Counted from the first letter of the stretch, positions 27,005 through 35,627 are shown. The stretch is DNA of 64,000 bases from Paenibacillus taichungensis (GCF_013359905.1 NZ_JABMCC010000112.1:372001-436000); one strand, 5' to 3'. Translations and numbers: made by a program. The notes: generated from the letters alone by a model not told the origin.

Positions 27005-28522
27005 TTACAGATTTGCATTAACAGCCAGAGGAACTTCAATATCATCTTCAGCCTGCTGATCGGCAGGTTGGTCAAACCACCAGTGGTGCCCTTCCGCAGC
27101 GAGCATCGCATCAGACTCTGCTGGTCCATAACTTCCAGCCGGATACAGATGAAGTGGGAGCAAATTCTCCTGGAATGCATCCAGAATAGGTTGTACCCAA
27201 GCCCAAGAAAGTTCTACTTCATCCCAATGGGCAAAGAACGTTGGATCACCATGCAATGCGTCATGAATCAAGTTCTCATAAGCCTCGGCCAGATCCTCAC
27301 GATCTGGTGACAGATCGATATGAACAGGTTTGAACTCCCCTTTGTTTTGCGGGTCGCTCGCATTCAGCTGCAGCGTCATGCTCTGGTCAGGACTCATCTC
27401 AATCACAAGTAGGTTCGGTTTGGAACCGTTAACCACGTTAGCCTGTCCAGATGGTTCCTTGAATTCGATGACGATGCGAGTTGATTTTTCCTTCATTCGT
27501 TTACCGGTACGGATATAGAAAGGTACTCCGCGCCAGAAGAAGTCATCAATCTGCAATTTTGCAGCAATAAAAGTATCATTCATCGTATTCTCGGCAACAC
27601 CCGGTTCAGCTGCATATCCGCTAACGGATTTGCCTTGAATGTTTCCTTCAGCATACTGTCCGCGAATGACACTTGCACCCACGTTTTGCTTTTGCAGTGG
27701 CTCGATCGATTCCATGATGTGTTTTTTCTTCAAACCGACTTTTTCCGTGGTGCTGTTATATGGAAGTTGGATCGCCATCATCATAAGCAATTGCAGCATA
27801 TGATTCTGGAACATGTCACGCACGGCGCCTACATGATCATAATAGGATGCCCGTTCTTCCACACCAACAGTCTCATTAGCGGTGATCTGCACATTGGAGA
27901 TATAACGGTTGTTCCACAATGCCTTCATGATCGGATTGCTTTGATGCAAGGTTTCAAGACGCTGCACCATCGGTTTGCCCAAATAGTGGTCAATCCGATA
28001 AATTTCTTCTTCCGTGAATGCTTCGCTTAACTTGCGATTCAAGTCACGAGCCGATTGTAGATCATGTCCAAATGGCTTTTCGATCACAAGGCGTTTCCAG
28101 CCCGCAGTTGATCCAAGTCCACTACCCTGAATGTTCTCTGCAATGGGTTCGAAGAATTCTGGGCCAACCGAAAGGTAGAACAGACGGTTGGATGGAATGC
28201 CAAGTTCAGCCTCTCTTTGTTCCACTAACTTTAACAGCTCTATATAATCTTCCTTATGGCTTATATTCAATACACTGTAACGGAAAGCCTGTACGAATGA
28301 TTTTACAACTTCAGGATCAGCAGGGCGTCTGGAAAATTCATTTAATGATTTTTCCACTTGTGCCTGAAAGAATTCATCAGACCATTCTCTGCGTCCCAAG
28401 CCAATCAGCGAGAAGGATGCCGGAAGTTTTTGCTCAATGTATAAATTATATAAGGCTGGATATATTTTTCTTTTGGCTAAATCGCCAGTCGCACCAAATA
28501 AAATAATGCTCGTTGGTTCCAT
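27005..28522 (-). CDS. zwf: Glucose-6-phosphate 1-dehydrogenase
   Basis: 505 aa. The NADP-binding motif is IILFGATGDLAKRKIYPALY. The catalytic motif RIDHYLGKPMVQ contains the conserved His and Lys, and VIEKPFGHD is present. It catalyses the first step of the oxidative pentose phosphate pathway. It is the first gene of the zwf-tal-gnd operon and divergent from a LysR regulator. AAGGAG lies 10 bases before the ATG. The C-terminus is slightly extended and acidic, otherwise typical. Confidence 0.97.
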   Translation of the reverse strand: MEPTSIILFGATGDLAKRKIYPALYNLYIEQKLPASFSLIGLGRREWSDEFFQAQVEKSLNEFSRRPADPEVVKSFVQAFRYSVLNISHKEDYIELLKLVEQREAELGIPSNRLFYLSVGPEFFEPIAENIQGSGLGSTAGWKRLVIEKPFGHDLQSARDLNRKLSEAFTEEEIYRIDHYLGKPMVQRLETLHQSNPIMKALWNNRYISNVQITANETVGVEERASYYDHVGAVRDMFQNHMLQLLMMMAIQLPYNSTTEKVGLKKKHIMESIEPLQKQNVGASVIRGQYAEGNIQGKSVSGYAAEPGVAENTMNDTFIAAKLQIDDFFWRGVPFYIRTGKRMKEKSTRIVIEFKEPSGQANVVNGSKPNLLVIEMSPDQSMTLQLNASDPQNKGEFKPVHIDLSPDREDLAEAYENLIHDALHGDPTFFAHWDEVELSWAWVQPILDAFQENLLPLHLYPAGSYGPAESDAMLAAEGHHWWFDQPADQQAEDDIEVPLAVNANL

Positions 28523-28634
28523 CTCACTATTCTCCTTCCAAGTAACTCTGGTTTCTTTGCTGTAGTTACACTATAATACGTTTCATAGCCATACAAGTAA
28601 TTAATATATTTCACAGGAGCTATAGACGATATCT

Positions 28635-29522
28635 ATGACAACAAATTATGAACTATATAAGGTATTCTATTGGGCTGCCAAAACAGGCAGTTTGACCCAA
28701 GCCGCCAAAGCGCTATATATTACTCAACCAAGTGTCAGCCATGCCATCAAACAGTTGGAAGAAAGCTTTGGTCTCACGCTGTTTTACCGGAATTCCAAGG
28801 GAGTTGCGTTAACACAGGAAGGTGTAAGTTTGTATTCCTATATTGAACAATCCCAGATTTTGATCTCGCTGGCCGAGGAGAAAATGGCTGCATTGAAGAG
28901 TTTAGACAACGGAGAACTAAGGATTGGTGGCAGTGATTCGCTGTTCAAGCATTACATGCTGTCCTATCTGGAAGAATTTCATGTACTCTACCCCAACATC
29001 AAGCTGCATCTAAGTCATGGGACAACGCCGGAAGTCATCACGTTTTTGAAAGAAGGCAAAATTGATCTGGGTGTTGTGCGGATGCCTATCGTTGACCCAC
29101 AACTTGAGGTCAGGGAAAGTATCCAGCTCAAAGACTGCTTTGTCGCGGGCGAACGATATGCTCAACTGAAGGATAAAGTTATGACATTGGAAATGCTGTT
29201 GGAGCATCAGCTCATTCTTTTCTCCAGAAACAGCCGGGTTCGGATGGCAATTACGGAGCTGTTCAACAGCTATGGCTACACACTCAAACCTGAAATTGAG
29301 GTCGGCAGTGTGGATTTGTTAATCGAATTTGCACGGAGGGGATTGGGCATATCGTATGTCACCCGTGAATTTATTTCCAAAGAGCTGGAAGAAGGCTCTC
29401 TCTTCGAAATTCAGCTGGATGTTGCCCTGCCACCTTCACATGTGGGCATCATGACCAAGCGTAATATGCCAATTTCACTGGCAGCCAACCGGTTTATGGA
29501 TCTCATTTTCAAGGCGGATTAA
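28635..29522 (+). CDS. LysR-family transcriptional regulator
   Basis: 295 aa. The winged-helix domain at the N-terminus reads YELYKVFYWAAKTGSLTQAAKALYITQPSVSHAIKQLE, in line with the family. The substrate-binding domain follows (GELRIGGSDSLFKHYMLSYL ... IDLGVVRMP ... ARRGLGISYVTREFI). It is divergent from zwf across about 110 bases, so it may control the pentose phosphate operon; the effector is unknown. No strong ribosome-binding site is seen (CAGGAG is 15 bases away). Confidence 0.92.
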   Translation: MTTNYELYKVFYWAAKTGSLTQAAKALYITQPSVSHAIKQLEESFGLTLFYRNSKGVALTQEGVSLYSYIEQSQILISLAEEKMAALKSLDNGELRIGGSDSLFKHYMLSYLEEFHVLYPNIKLHLSHGTTPEVITFLKEGKIDLGVVRMPIVDPQLEVRESIQLKDCFVAGERYAQLKDKVMTLEMLLEHQLILFSRNSRVRMAITELFNSYGYTLKPEIEVGSVDLLIEFARRGLGISYVTREFISKELEEGSLFEIQLDVALPPSHVGIMTKRNMPISLAANRFMDLIFKAD

Positions 29523-29547
29523 GATTCGTCGGTCTGCTGGTGTACAA

Positions 29548-29590
29548 AAAAAGTGCCTCGTCATCCCAAAAGGATGATGAAGCACTTTTT
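29548..29590. terminator. Bidirectional terminator after the LysR gene
   Basis: AAAAAGTGCCTCGTCATCC / GGATGATGAAGCACTTTTT hairpin, 26 bases after the LysR stop and adjoining the stop of the convergent gene. Confidence 0.9.
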
Positions 29591-29591
29591 C

Positions 29592-30263
29592 TCATCTTAA
29601 TTCAAGTTCTTTCAATCTGATCTCAATTCTCTCAGGAATCATAGCAAACAGTTGCTGCCAGGGCATGAATAGACTGGGCTCAAGTACAAACTCCTCAAAC
29701 TCCATAGAGGGAACAAACGCCTTGGTCTGCAGAAAACTTCGCACGCTGGCGTCAATTTCTTCATTGGTCTGGAAATAACCTTCGAACATCTCGTTTACGA
29801 GCAGACCGTCACAACCCGCATTGGCGCCTGCTGCACTATACAAATCTGGCAACAGTTCAAACACCACAGGGATCGGAGAAAAAGCATGTTTGCCTGGCTG
29901 CGAGTATAAACACACATGGCGTCCAACCACATTAACTCGATCTTTCAGCAATCCCCGAAGTACTCTCCCATGGAAGCTGGCTTCACAGTCCATGACTTCA
30001 CCGTCATGGCCCACATATATCCACACATGCTCCATTTCGTACAAATGCCCAATTTCATAATCCCACCAAATCGAAAATTCAATCACATATTGGACCGCCT
30101 CAACCGGAAAATGAATCTCCCGCTCGAATGACGGTGAAGGTCCTGATTGATCCAGAATGGAAACGCCTACAAAATCCGGGTAAAAGGGTTCATTTCGATC
30201 AAACATCAATACAGGTGCATAGCTCATCGCGGTTTCCAGCATTTCCTGCTCAGTCATGGTCAT
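29592..30263 (-). CDS. Unrecognised protein with Vps62-like start, 223 aa
   Basis: The N-terminal part (SYAPVLMFDRNEPFYPDFVG) has a pattern of aromatic and acidic residues that recalls the Vps62 family, and MEHVWIYVGHDGEVMDCEASFHG is the other distinctive segment. No signal peptide or membrane helix is visible. ATG at 30263 is chosen because GGAGGG lies 7 bases upstream. The similarity is impression, not alignment; I do not assign a function. Confidence 0.6.
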   Translation of the reverse strand: MTMTEQEMLETAMSYAPVLMFDRNEPFYPDFVGVSILDQSGPSPSFEREIHFPVEAVQYVIEFSIWWDYEIGHLYEMEHVWIYVGHDGEVMDCEASFHGRVLRGLLKDRVNVVGRHVCLYSQPGKHAFSPIPVVFELLPDLYSAAGANAGCDGLLVNEMFEGYFQTNEEIDASVRSFLQTKAFVPSMEFEEFVLEPSLFMPWQQLFAMIPERIEIRLKELELR

Positions 30264-30364
30264 GGATCGTCCCTCCACATTCTTTGAGTGCTACTACTGT
30301 AACAAGCCAATGTTATGCCTATCTTAACAGAGAATTCGGAATGTGTTAATTGGAACAAAATTTA

Positions 30365-30399
30365 AGCCCGTAACCGGAAAGTTTTCCGGTCACGGGCCT
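30365..30399 (-). terminator. Terminator after the cupin gene
   Basis: Minus-strand arms GGCCCGTGACCGG / CCGGTTACGGGCTT, then AAATTTTG. Confidence 0.8.
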
Positions 30400-30433
30400 G
30401 AAATCAATCATTTGATAGGAGAACGAAATAACG

Positions 30434-31018
30434 TTATCCCTTTGAATTTTTGGAAGATTTGGAAGCTTTGATCGCCTGATCGGAAATAGAATCCACACAT
30501 CCAATCGGCGGTCCCAAAATCGCGTCATTTTTGATGGATGCCACTGCCGTCCTGTACGCCTCCTCATCAATACAGTATGCACGATGGGCAACTTCAGGCG
30601 GTGTTGCAGCCAGGAAGTCAGCCCCCAGCACAATGTCCGGTGTAGGTTGATCAAAAATCGTCAACAAGTGCACATCATCGGTCTCCGCCACAAACCAGTG
30701 AAACCATCCTTGAGGGAATATCGAAACCTGGCCTGGCTTCAAGTGATAACTTATCCGCTCCCGCTTGAACGGATCGTAAACAGAAGTGGTAATTTCCCCG
30801 TTGATCAGAACGACCATCTCGGTCACATTTGTATGCCAATGTGGCTGCACAATAATACCTTTGCTCATGTGTACATTGAAGAATCCATTTTTGATCGTAG
30901 GCAGCTGCGGTCCAAACAATTGGGTAATATAATTGCGCGAATCACGCTGATAATTCAACACCGCTGTCGAATCGGCCGCCAGCTGAACATTCGGGGCTTG
31001 CAGAATCGGATTAGTCAT
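30434..31018 (-). CDS. Cupin-domain protein, spore-associated type
   Basis: 194 aa with a single germin-like cupin: VQPHWHTNVTEMVVLINGE (two His and Glu metal ligands) and GQVSIFPQGWFHWFVAE. The C-terminal part holds the motif GPPIGCV, then a Lys/Ser-rich tail (KASKSSKNSKG). A paralogue with the same cupin and the GPPVDCV motif lies at 44848-45552. A SigK-like -10 element upstream suggests expression in the mother cell during sporulation. AAGGAGG precedes the ATG. Enzyme activity, if any, is unknown. Confidence 0.82.
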   Translation of the reverse strand: MTNPILQAPNVQLAADSTAVLNYQRDSRNYITQLFGPQLPTIKNGFFNVHMSKGIIVQPHWHTNVTEMVVLINGEITTSVYDPFKRERISYHLKPGQVSIFPQGWFHWFVAETDDVHLLTIFDQPTPDIVLGADFLAATPPEVAHRAYCIDEEAYRTAVASIKNDAILGPPIGCVDSISDQAIKASKSSKNSKG

Positions 31019-31058
31019 ACCGCTGTTTCCTCCTTAATAGGCATACATCTCATTGTTG

Positions 31059-31067
31059 TACTGTATG
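31059..31067 (-). promoter_or_regulatory. SigK-like -10 element upstream of the cupin gene
   Basis: On the minus strand CATACAGTA fits CATA-N3-TA, the SigK -10 pattern, about 40 bases upstream of the cupin start. The -35 dinucleotide AC is not at the ideal distance, so this is tentative. Confidence 0.4.
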
Positions 31068-31181
31068 CGCTAATTAGCGGAGATAATACCGAGGACACGG
31101 CTCCAATGTAATTTTTATCGGACCGTGTAACTTACATCCGTTCATTAGGTGAAAATCATCCACTCTCAAGTAAAATACAAA

Positions 31182-31218
31182 AACACCCTTTTCCTGTTGA
31201 AAACCGGTCTGGGGCGTT
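31182..31218 (-). terminator. Terminator left after the aldo/keto reductase remnant
   Basis: Minus-strand AACGCCCC / GGGTGTT arms with inner GG/CC pairs, followed by TTTTGTATTTTAC. It lies where a terminator of the decayed gene would be expected. Confidence 0.6.
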
Positions 31219-31252
31219 AATTGTTTTATTTTATCTATAGGCTTGGCTTAAA

Positions 31253-31405
31253 TTAAGCAAGACCTGGGTATCTTCCCCCTGCGGCAAATCCTTTGGGAGA
31301 TATCCGTTCAATCTCAGCCAATTCATCATTGGTAAAAGAAACCTGCAAGGCACCAAGATTCTCATGAACTCTCTCCAAACTGCGAGTACCAGGAGATTTT
31401 CTCTT
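31253..31405 (-). pseudogene. C-terminal remnant of an aldo/keto reductase
   Basis: One frame reads SPGTRSLERVHENLG followed by ALQVSFTNDELAEIERISP and ends GRYP GLA. This is the recognisable end of YhdN/IolS-type aldo/keto reductases (PGT(R/K)..R..EN.GA..V.L...E...I). Only about 50 codons remain; no N-terminal barrel or ribosome-binding site is found upstream, where the sequence changes into another hairpin. It is a deletion remnant. Confidence 0.8.
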
Positions 31406-31432
31406 ACTTTTATCCGTAAAACGGGCTCAAAG

Positions 31433-31469
31433 ATAAAAGGCTGACTCCATGTAGGAATCAGCCTTTTAT
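31433..31469. terminator. Hairpin between two gene remnants
   Basis: AAAAGGCTGACTCC / GGAATCAGCCTTTTAT inverted repeat with ATGTA loop, followed by T-rich sequence on both strands. It probably terminates the zinc-ribbon operon. Confidence 0.75.
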
Positions 31470-31495
31470 CCTTTTCGTATCTATTCTCAATCATT

Positions 31496-31640
31496 CTACG
31501 GTGCTTCAACAGTTGTTCCACAATACTCACAATCCGTCGATTGCTTCCGATATACCTTCGCCTTCGCCCCACATCCCGGACAACTCACCGAAACCTTCCA
31601 TCGGGAATCAACAAAATGGTCATGGTGTCTATTATGTAAT
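31496..31640 (-). pseudogene. Partial tandem copy of the zinc-ribbon protein C-terminus
   Basis: In a different frame from its neighbour, this stretch reads HHDHFVDSRWKVSVSCPGCG followed by AKAKVYRKQSTDCEYCGTT and a stop. That is a diverged copy of the last 45 residues of the protein encoded at 31641-32027, with both CxxC pairs kept. It has no start codon context, so it is a partial duplication. Confidence 0.75.
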
Positions 31641-32027
31641 TTAGGAGATCCTCATCGTTGTTCCACAATACTCACAGTCCGAAGACAAATTCGGATAAAC
31701 CTTTACCTTTGCCCCACACCCCGAACAATTCACAGATACAGGTTCTTGCGGTTCCTCGTATTCATGATCGTGGTACTCATCTTCATAATACCCTTCATCA
31801 TCATATTCCTCTTCATTGTCATAATGGTAGTGATAATGATCAGCCTTGGGATGGAATTTAGGTCGACTACACATTTTAATTCCTGTAACAAGTACGATAA
31901 CGCCAGGTATAAAAAGAATAATCGTACTAATAATAGCCATTTCGGTTCCCTGGGATATTAATAATATAGATAATAAGATGGTCAGAGATGAAAGTATAAT
32001 GAATATAATTCCAAAAAATTTCTTCAC
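31641..32027 (-). CDS. Membrane protein with C-terminal zinc ribbon, 128 aa
   Basis: Two N-terminal membrane helices (FFGIIFIILSSLTILLSILL and IISTIILFIPGVIVLV) are followed by a His/Tyr/Glu/Asp-rich linker (residues 60-93) and a zinc ribbon with CSGCGAK and CEYCGTT. The linker looks able to bind metal. The gene is the last of an operon with a polytopic membrane protein and an SPFH protein, 19 bases after the former. In gene content this resembles B. subtilis ydjG-ydjH-ydjI. Function unknown. Confidence 0.75.
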   Translation of the reverse strand: MKKFFGIIFIILSSLTILLSILLISQGTEMAIISTIILFIPGVIVLVTGIKMCSRPKFHPKADHYHYHYDNEEEYDDEGYYEDEYHDHEYEEPQEPVSVNCSGCGAKVKVYPNLSSDCEYCGTTMRIS

Positions 32028-32046
32028 AGCTTTTCCTCCTATGAAT

Positions 32047-32790
32047 TTATGATTTGCTTGTCACGATCTGTTGATTCCGCTCTTTCAAACGGGACTTTAA
32101 TCGGGATAGTTGTGAAGCAAGATGCTCGCTATTCACCAGTTCTCCTGCTTCGTAATGAGTTGAAAGCTCACTGTTTATCTTTTCAATATCCATCAAAATC
32201 TGGCGGTCATTATATTCAAGTGAATGTGGAGTGATCGGGTCACTATATTTTACAAGTTCTATTAATGTTTGAACGGCCTTCCTCTCTTCTTCCGCAGTCA
32301 GAACAAAATGGCGCTCCATCGTGTGAAGCAGCTGCTGCAAAGCGTTCTCAATCAAATGTAGATTGACCAATTTCGTTTGCTCAACGGCTTCATTACGACG
32401 TGTACTTTGAATAAAGATCAAAATGATGCCACACAGAATGAGGGCGATAGCTAAAGTTACCGTATGTAACAAAACGAACCAGCGTAAACCATGATCTGCT
32501 AAACCTGTAAACAGAGAATATATCATTACACAAATCAGATACATCACCAACACGATGCCTAACGCTGTGTAACCAGGAACCAATTGTTTAAAGCGATCCA
32601 TATGTAGCATGACATACCTAATATAAATCCAAATCGCCGTAATCGCGACATAAGTAGCCACAAGATTCATCCAGAAAGAAAACGATACAATGGCATGATT
32701 AAACACTGTAAAAGAAACGACTGAGGCTACAAGCATGCTGATCAGATAGATGGCATCCAAAATGAAAAGGTTGCTCCGTTTAATTATCAC
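32047..32790 (-). CDS. Polytopic membrane protein of the SPFH operon, 247 aa
   Basis: The first 160 residues contain four to five hydrophobic helices (ILDAIYLISMLVASVVSFTV ... LVMYLICVMIYSLF ... ALILCGIILIFI). The rest is cytoplasmic and helical, ending LKSRLKERNQQIVTSKS. GTG at 32790 overlaps the stop of the SPFH gene (TAGTG) and has GGAGGG upstream, so translation is coupled. The frame is open further upstream but that would overlap the SPFH gene. No named family; context suggests a partner of the SPFH protein. Confidence 0.78.
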   Translation of the reverse strand: MIIKRSNLFILDAIYLISMLVASVVSFTVFNHAIVSFSFWMNLVATYVAITAIWIYIRYVMLHMDRFKQLVPGYTALGIVLVMYLICVMIYSLFTGLADHGLRWFVLLHTVTLAIALILCGIILIFIQSTRRNEAVEQTKLVNLHLIENALQQLLHTMERHFVLTAEEERKAVQTLIELVKYSDPITPHSLEYNDRQILMDIEKINSELSTHYEAGELVNSEHLASQLSRLKSRLKERNQQIVTSKS

Positions 32791-34094
32791 TATGCCTGCC
32801 CTCCATCTTGCAGATTGTTTCCGCAATCCAGACAGAACTTCTGACCGGGCTTCACTTCGTGTTGACATTGACTGCATTTCAAGGACAGACTGGAGCCGCA
32901 ATTGCCGCAAAATTTAGTTTGACCCGAATTGATATGATTGCACTTGGGGCAAGGGCTAGGCATCGGTTCGTGACACTGAACACATTCCAAAGCATTCTCC
33001 GCATTATCTGCCCCGCAGGATGGGCATGCATGATATTTGTCACCACAATTAGGACAAAATTTGGTCCCTTTTTGCAAGGCATGTCCACAGTTGTTACAAC
33101 CGGTCATTGCTGATTTTTCGGCAAGTGAATTGCCACATTTGCTGCAAAAAGAACTATGCTCCTGGTTCGGATGACTGCAATGTTTGCATATGCGTACAGC
33201 AGGTGTTTCCGTGGTAGCCATCACTTTGGACATCTGGGACATCTCGCTGCTGAATGATCCTCCCAGTCCAACACCCATCCCCATACCAAGCCCTGCACCC
33301 ATTATATCCGATTGCATGCTTCCTTCATTTTTGGCTGCACCTTCAAGCGTATCGAATGAACGCTCCTGTTGATAGGTATACCCGATAATATCCATTTCGG
33401 CTTTGCGTGCCAACGCTTCTCTCAAACGAATGACCGAAGGGTCCTCTTCAGGCAGATTGACATTGTGGATATACAGGTTGATTAATTCAATACCAAATTC
33501 TTCGAAAGCAGATGCAATCGTATCAGCAAAATGTCGTGATATTTCTGCGATATAAGCATTGATTTCCAGTACACTTACTTTTCTATGTATTAGATAGGAA
33601 GACAGCATGGAGTTAATGTTCATAATAATTAGCCCGCGAAAGTAATTGACCATATTAGCCTGGTTAAATTCAGGCAGTGTTCCCACAAGTTTGACCAGAA
33701 ATTTGCGAGAGTCTGCTATTTTTATTCCCATCTGTCCAAATGCTCTCACGGGAACGATAATATTATATTTTGGGTCCTGTACCTGAATTGGATTTGCTGT
33801 TCCCCATTTCACGTCTAGTGCGCTTACTTGGTTGACGTACCACACTTCTGCTGCAAAAGGTGATTTACCTCCGAACGGAAGGTTAACGAGCCGGTTTAAG
33901 ATCGGGATATTCGCTGTACTTAGCGTATGTCTTCCTGGCCCGAACATATCAAGCGCTCTTCCATCCTTAAAGAGGATCGCCTGTTGGGATTGATTCACAA
34001 TCAACTGGGTCCATGTTCCCAATTCATTCTCAGGATGTTTCCAAGCAAATACATCTGGTGAACCGTCATACTTGATTACGTCAATAATGGCCAT
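32790..34094 (-). CDS. SPFH/Band 7 protein with C-terminal zinc ribbons (YdjI-like)
   Basis: 434 aa. The N-terminal ~310 residues form an SPFH domain (IVPVRAFGQMGIKIADSRKFLV ... LRREAL-type helix LREALARKAEMDIIGYTYQQ). A Gly/Met-rich linker (GAGLGMGMGVGLGG) leads to three or four zinc-ribbon units with repeated CxxC pairs (CKHCSHP, CSKCGNS, CNNCGHA, CPNCGDK, CPSCGAD, CQCHE-type, CPKCNHI, CGNCGSS, CSQCQHE, CLDCGNN). B. subtilis YdjI has this architecture and works with PspA in the membrane stress response; no PspA gene is nearby. First gene of a three-gene operon. Confidence 0.88.
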   Translation of the reverse strand: MAIIDVIKYDGSPDVFAWKHPENELGTWTQLIVNQSQQAILFKDGRALDMFGPGRHTLSTANIPILNRLVNLPFGGKSPFAAEVWYVNQVSALDVKWGTANPIQVQDPKYNIIVPVRAFGQMGIKIADSRKFLVKLVGTLPEFNQANMVNYFRGLIIMNINSMLSSYLIHRKVSVLEINAYIAEISRHFADTIASAFEEFGIELINLYIHNVNLPEEDPSVIRLREALARKAEMDIIGYTYQQERSFDTLEGAAKNEGSMQSDIMGAGLGMGMGVGLGGSFSSEMSQMSKVMATTETPAVRICKHCSHPNQEHSSFCSKCGNSLAEKSAMTGCNNCGHALQKGTKFCPNCGDKYHACPSCGADNAENALECVQCHEPMPSPCPKCNHINSGQTKFCGNCGSSLSLKCSQCQHEVKPGQKFCLDCGNNLQDGGQA

Positions 34095-34391
34095 TTCTCT
34101 TCCTCACTCCAGTAGTAGAATACTATAATTTCATTGAAACAATTGTACTAACAATCGATTTCTAACAATCTAAAGTTAAACTATTTTAAATCTTATTTAT
34201 CTGCTAATCTTTCAACAAAAATGTTTTTTCATGTTTAGGCATTGCTATTTTACCATTTATAACCTCCTTTCGCACTAATTTAGTTCATATTTCATGAGAT
34301 ATTTTTCCTATAGATGAATGGTATAGACACTAAAAAACCTCCTGTATATCGACAATATACAGAGGTTCTTGTGATGGTGGAGTCCCTCTGG
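34095..34391. other. AT-rich spacer with a strong ribosome-binding site and no gene
   Basis: On the minus strand AAAGGAGG precedes an ATG at 34256 by 6 bases, but the frame is only MVK then TAG. I see no other gene. The sequence may hold the promoter of the SPFH operon and a remnant gene start. Confidence 0.4.
34334..34373 (-). terminator. Terminator after the ankyrin gene
   Basis: AACCTCCTGTATAT / ATATACAGAGGTT hairpin with CGACA loop; the minus-strand 3' side continues TTTTTTAG. Confidence 0.85.
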
Positions 34392-35459
34392 TTAATTCAG
34401 GAGATTATCCATATATGATGCGGGATTGGCCATGAACGCTTCGAATGTGGAGATCGTTCCAATCTCCTGATGTTCAATATCTGCGTAACCAATCATTTTT
34501 TTGCTTGGATTCCAGACGATTAGGACATGGGAGTACTGATCCACGTCAGAGGATATACGCAGCAGTTTCTGTCTGCCCATCTTCATTTCAACCGTATCGA
34601 CCAGATGGAAGAATTCGATGTATCCCACGCCGGACGAATTGTCCGGCAAGTCGATTCTTCGCGGACCTTCCGTTAGAAAACGGATTAATGCATCAGGCAG
34701 CTTGTACGATTTGAGCACATGCAATTTATTGCTCAGATTGTGAAAGTCTTGAGGCTCATGAGCTTTCAAATACTCTGCCATTTCAGCATTCTTCTGACTG
34801 ATCGCAATCGTATATGCCCGCTCCCCATCCTTCTCTTGAATAGTTACATCCGCTCCACGCTCTACCAGAAATTGAACCATCTTCATATTGTTGTTGCGAG
34901 CCGCTACCGTAAGCGGTGTAGCCTTGTATGGATACACCATATCGGACTCGTTGTAATTGATGTCCACGCCCTCGTCCAGCAAATACTGAACCATCTTCAT
35001 ATCGTGATTCGAAACGGCTTTTCGTAATGTTTTCCCACCATATTTTCGAATATCCAGTCCGAGGTCCTTCAGCACTGCGATGTTCTTTTTGTTACCGTAA
35101 TAGGCTTCATCATACGCATTCGACTTCACCCTGCTCAAACCGTTCAATCTGGCACCCTTCTGATGCAAATATCGGATGATCTCTTCCCCGCCATATCTGA
35201 CCGCCTTGAGGATTGCTGGATTATCCTTCACATTCAGGTTTACTCCGTTATCTACCAACAGCTTGACCACTGCCTGTTGATTGGTGATTAGAGCAATATC
35301 CAATGGCGTCAACGCTATGTATTTACTGAGCGTAATTTCTCTTTCGAGATCCATGCCCTGTTTAATAAATTCTTCTACACCAATAACATCTCCCTTGTAA
35401 ATCGCTATAGCGTGATCAGGCAACGTTTCAAACGTACCTTGATTTCCGATTTTGAACAA
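34392..35459 (-). CDS. Ankyrin-repeat protein with C-terminal SMI1/SUKH-like domain
   Basis: 355 aa. Residues about 15-230 contain five or six ankyrin repeats (ALTPLDIALITNQQAVVKLLVDNG, TLRKAVSNHDMKMVQYLLDEG, TPLTVAARNNNMKMVQFLVERG). The last 115 residues (LPDALIRFLTEG ... GYIEFFHLVDTVEMKM ... SHVLIVWNPSKKMIGYADIE) resemble the SMI1/KNR4 fold found in toxin immunity proteins. TTG start at 35459 with AGGAGG 9 bases upstream. It is preceded by a 26-codon membrane peptide whose stop lies inside this ribosome-binding region. Role in toxin immunity is inference. Confidence 0.78.
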   Translation of the reverse strand: MFKIGNQGTFETLPDHAIAIYKGDVIGVEEFIKQGMDLEREITLSKYIALTPLDIALITNQQAVVKLLVDNGVNLNVKDNPAILKAVRYGGEEIIRYLHQKGARLNGLSRVKSNAYDEAYYGNKKNIAVLKDLGLDIRKYGGKTLRKAVSNHDMKMVQYLLDEGVDINYNESDMVYPYKATPLTVAARNNNMKMVQFLVERGADVTIQEKDGERAYTIAISQKNAEMAEYLKAHEPQDFHNLSNKLHVLKSYKLPDALIRFLTEGPRRIDLPDNSSGVGYIEFFHLVDTVEMKMGRQKLLRISSDVDQYSHVLIVWNPSKKMIGYADIEHQEIGTISTFEAFMANPASYMDNLLN

Positions 35460-35465
35460 AAGGTG

Positions 35466-35546
35466 TTACCTCCTTCTGGTTAAATATCTCATGACTACTA
35501 GTCCTGTAATGCTCATTATAATTAGTATACCTGCTATCCTTTTCAT
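35466..35546 (-). CDS. 26-aa membrane peptide upstream of the ankyrin gene
   Basis: The frame starts MKRIAGILIIMSITGLVV and ends RYLTRRR, a single hydrophobic helix flanked by basic residues. GAGGT lies 8 bases before the ATG. The last codons contain AGAAGGAGG, the ribosome-binding site of the ankyrin gene, so the two are likely coupled. Small size makes chance hard to exclude, but the layout supports a gene. Confidence 0.55.
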   Translation of the reverse strand: MKRIAGILIIMSITGLVVMRYLTRRR

Positions 35547-35604
35547 TTGTACAAACCTCTACCAAAATCATGATTCCAGTCCTAAAGCCTTTCATACAAA
35601 CCAA

Positions 35605-35627
35605 CCCCGAAACATAAAGTTCCGGGG
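35605..35627 (-). terminator. Terminator left after the MFS remnant
   Basis: Minus-strand CCCCGGAAC / GTTTCGGGG hairpin with a TTTAT loop and TTGGTTTG following. Confidence 0.75.

Noticed and set aside
24881..28506. Long plus-strand frames opposite gnd, tal and zwf
   Set aside because: Antisense shadows of well-recognised genes with high codon bias; no ribosome-binding sites.
31231..31572. A 113-codon minus-strand open frame across the remnants
   Set aside because: It is a shadow frame over the aldo/keto reductase tail and zinc-ribbon copy, with no ribosome-binding site and improbable composition.
32047..32910. A 40-residue extension of the membrane protein overlapping the SPFH gene
   Set aside because: GTG at 32790 overlaps the stop codon with a good ribosome-binding site, which is the normal coupled arrangement.
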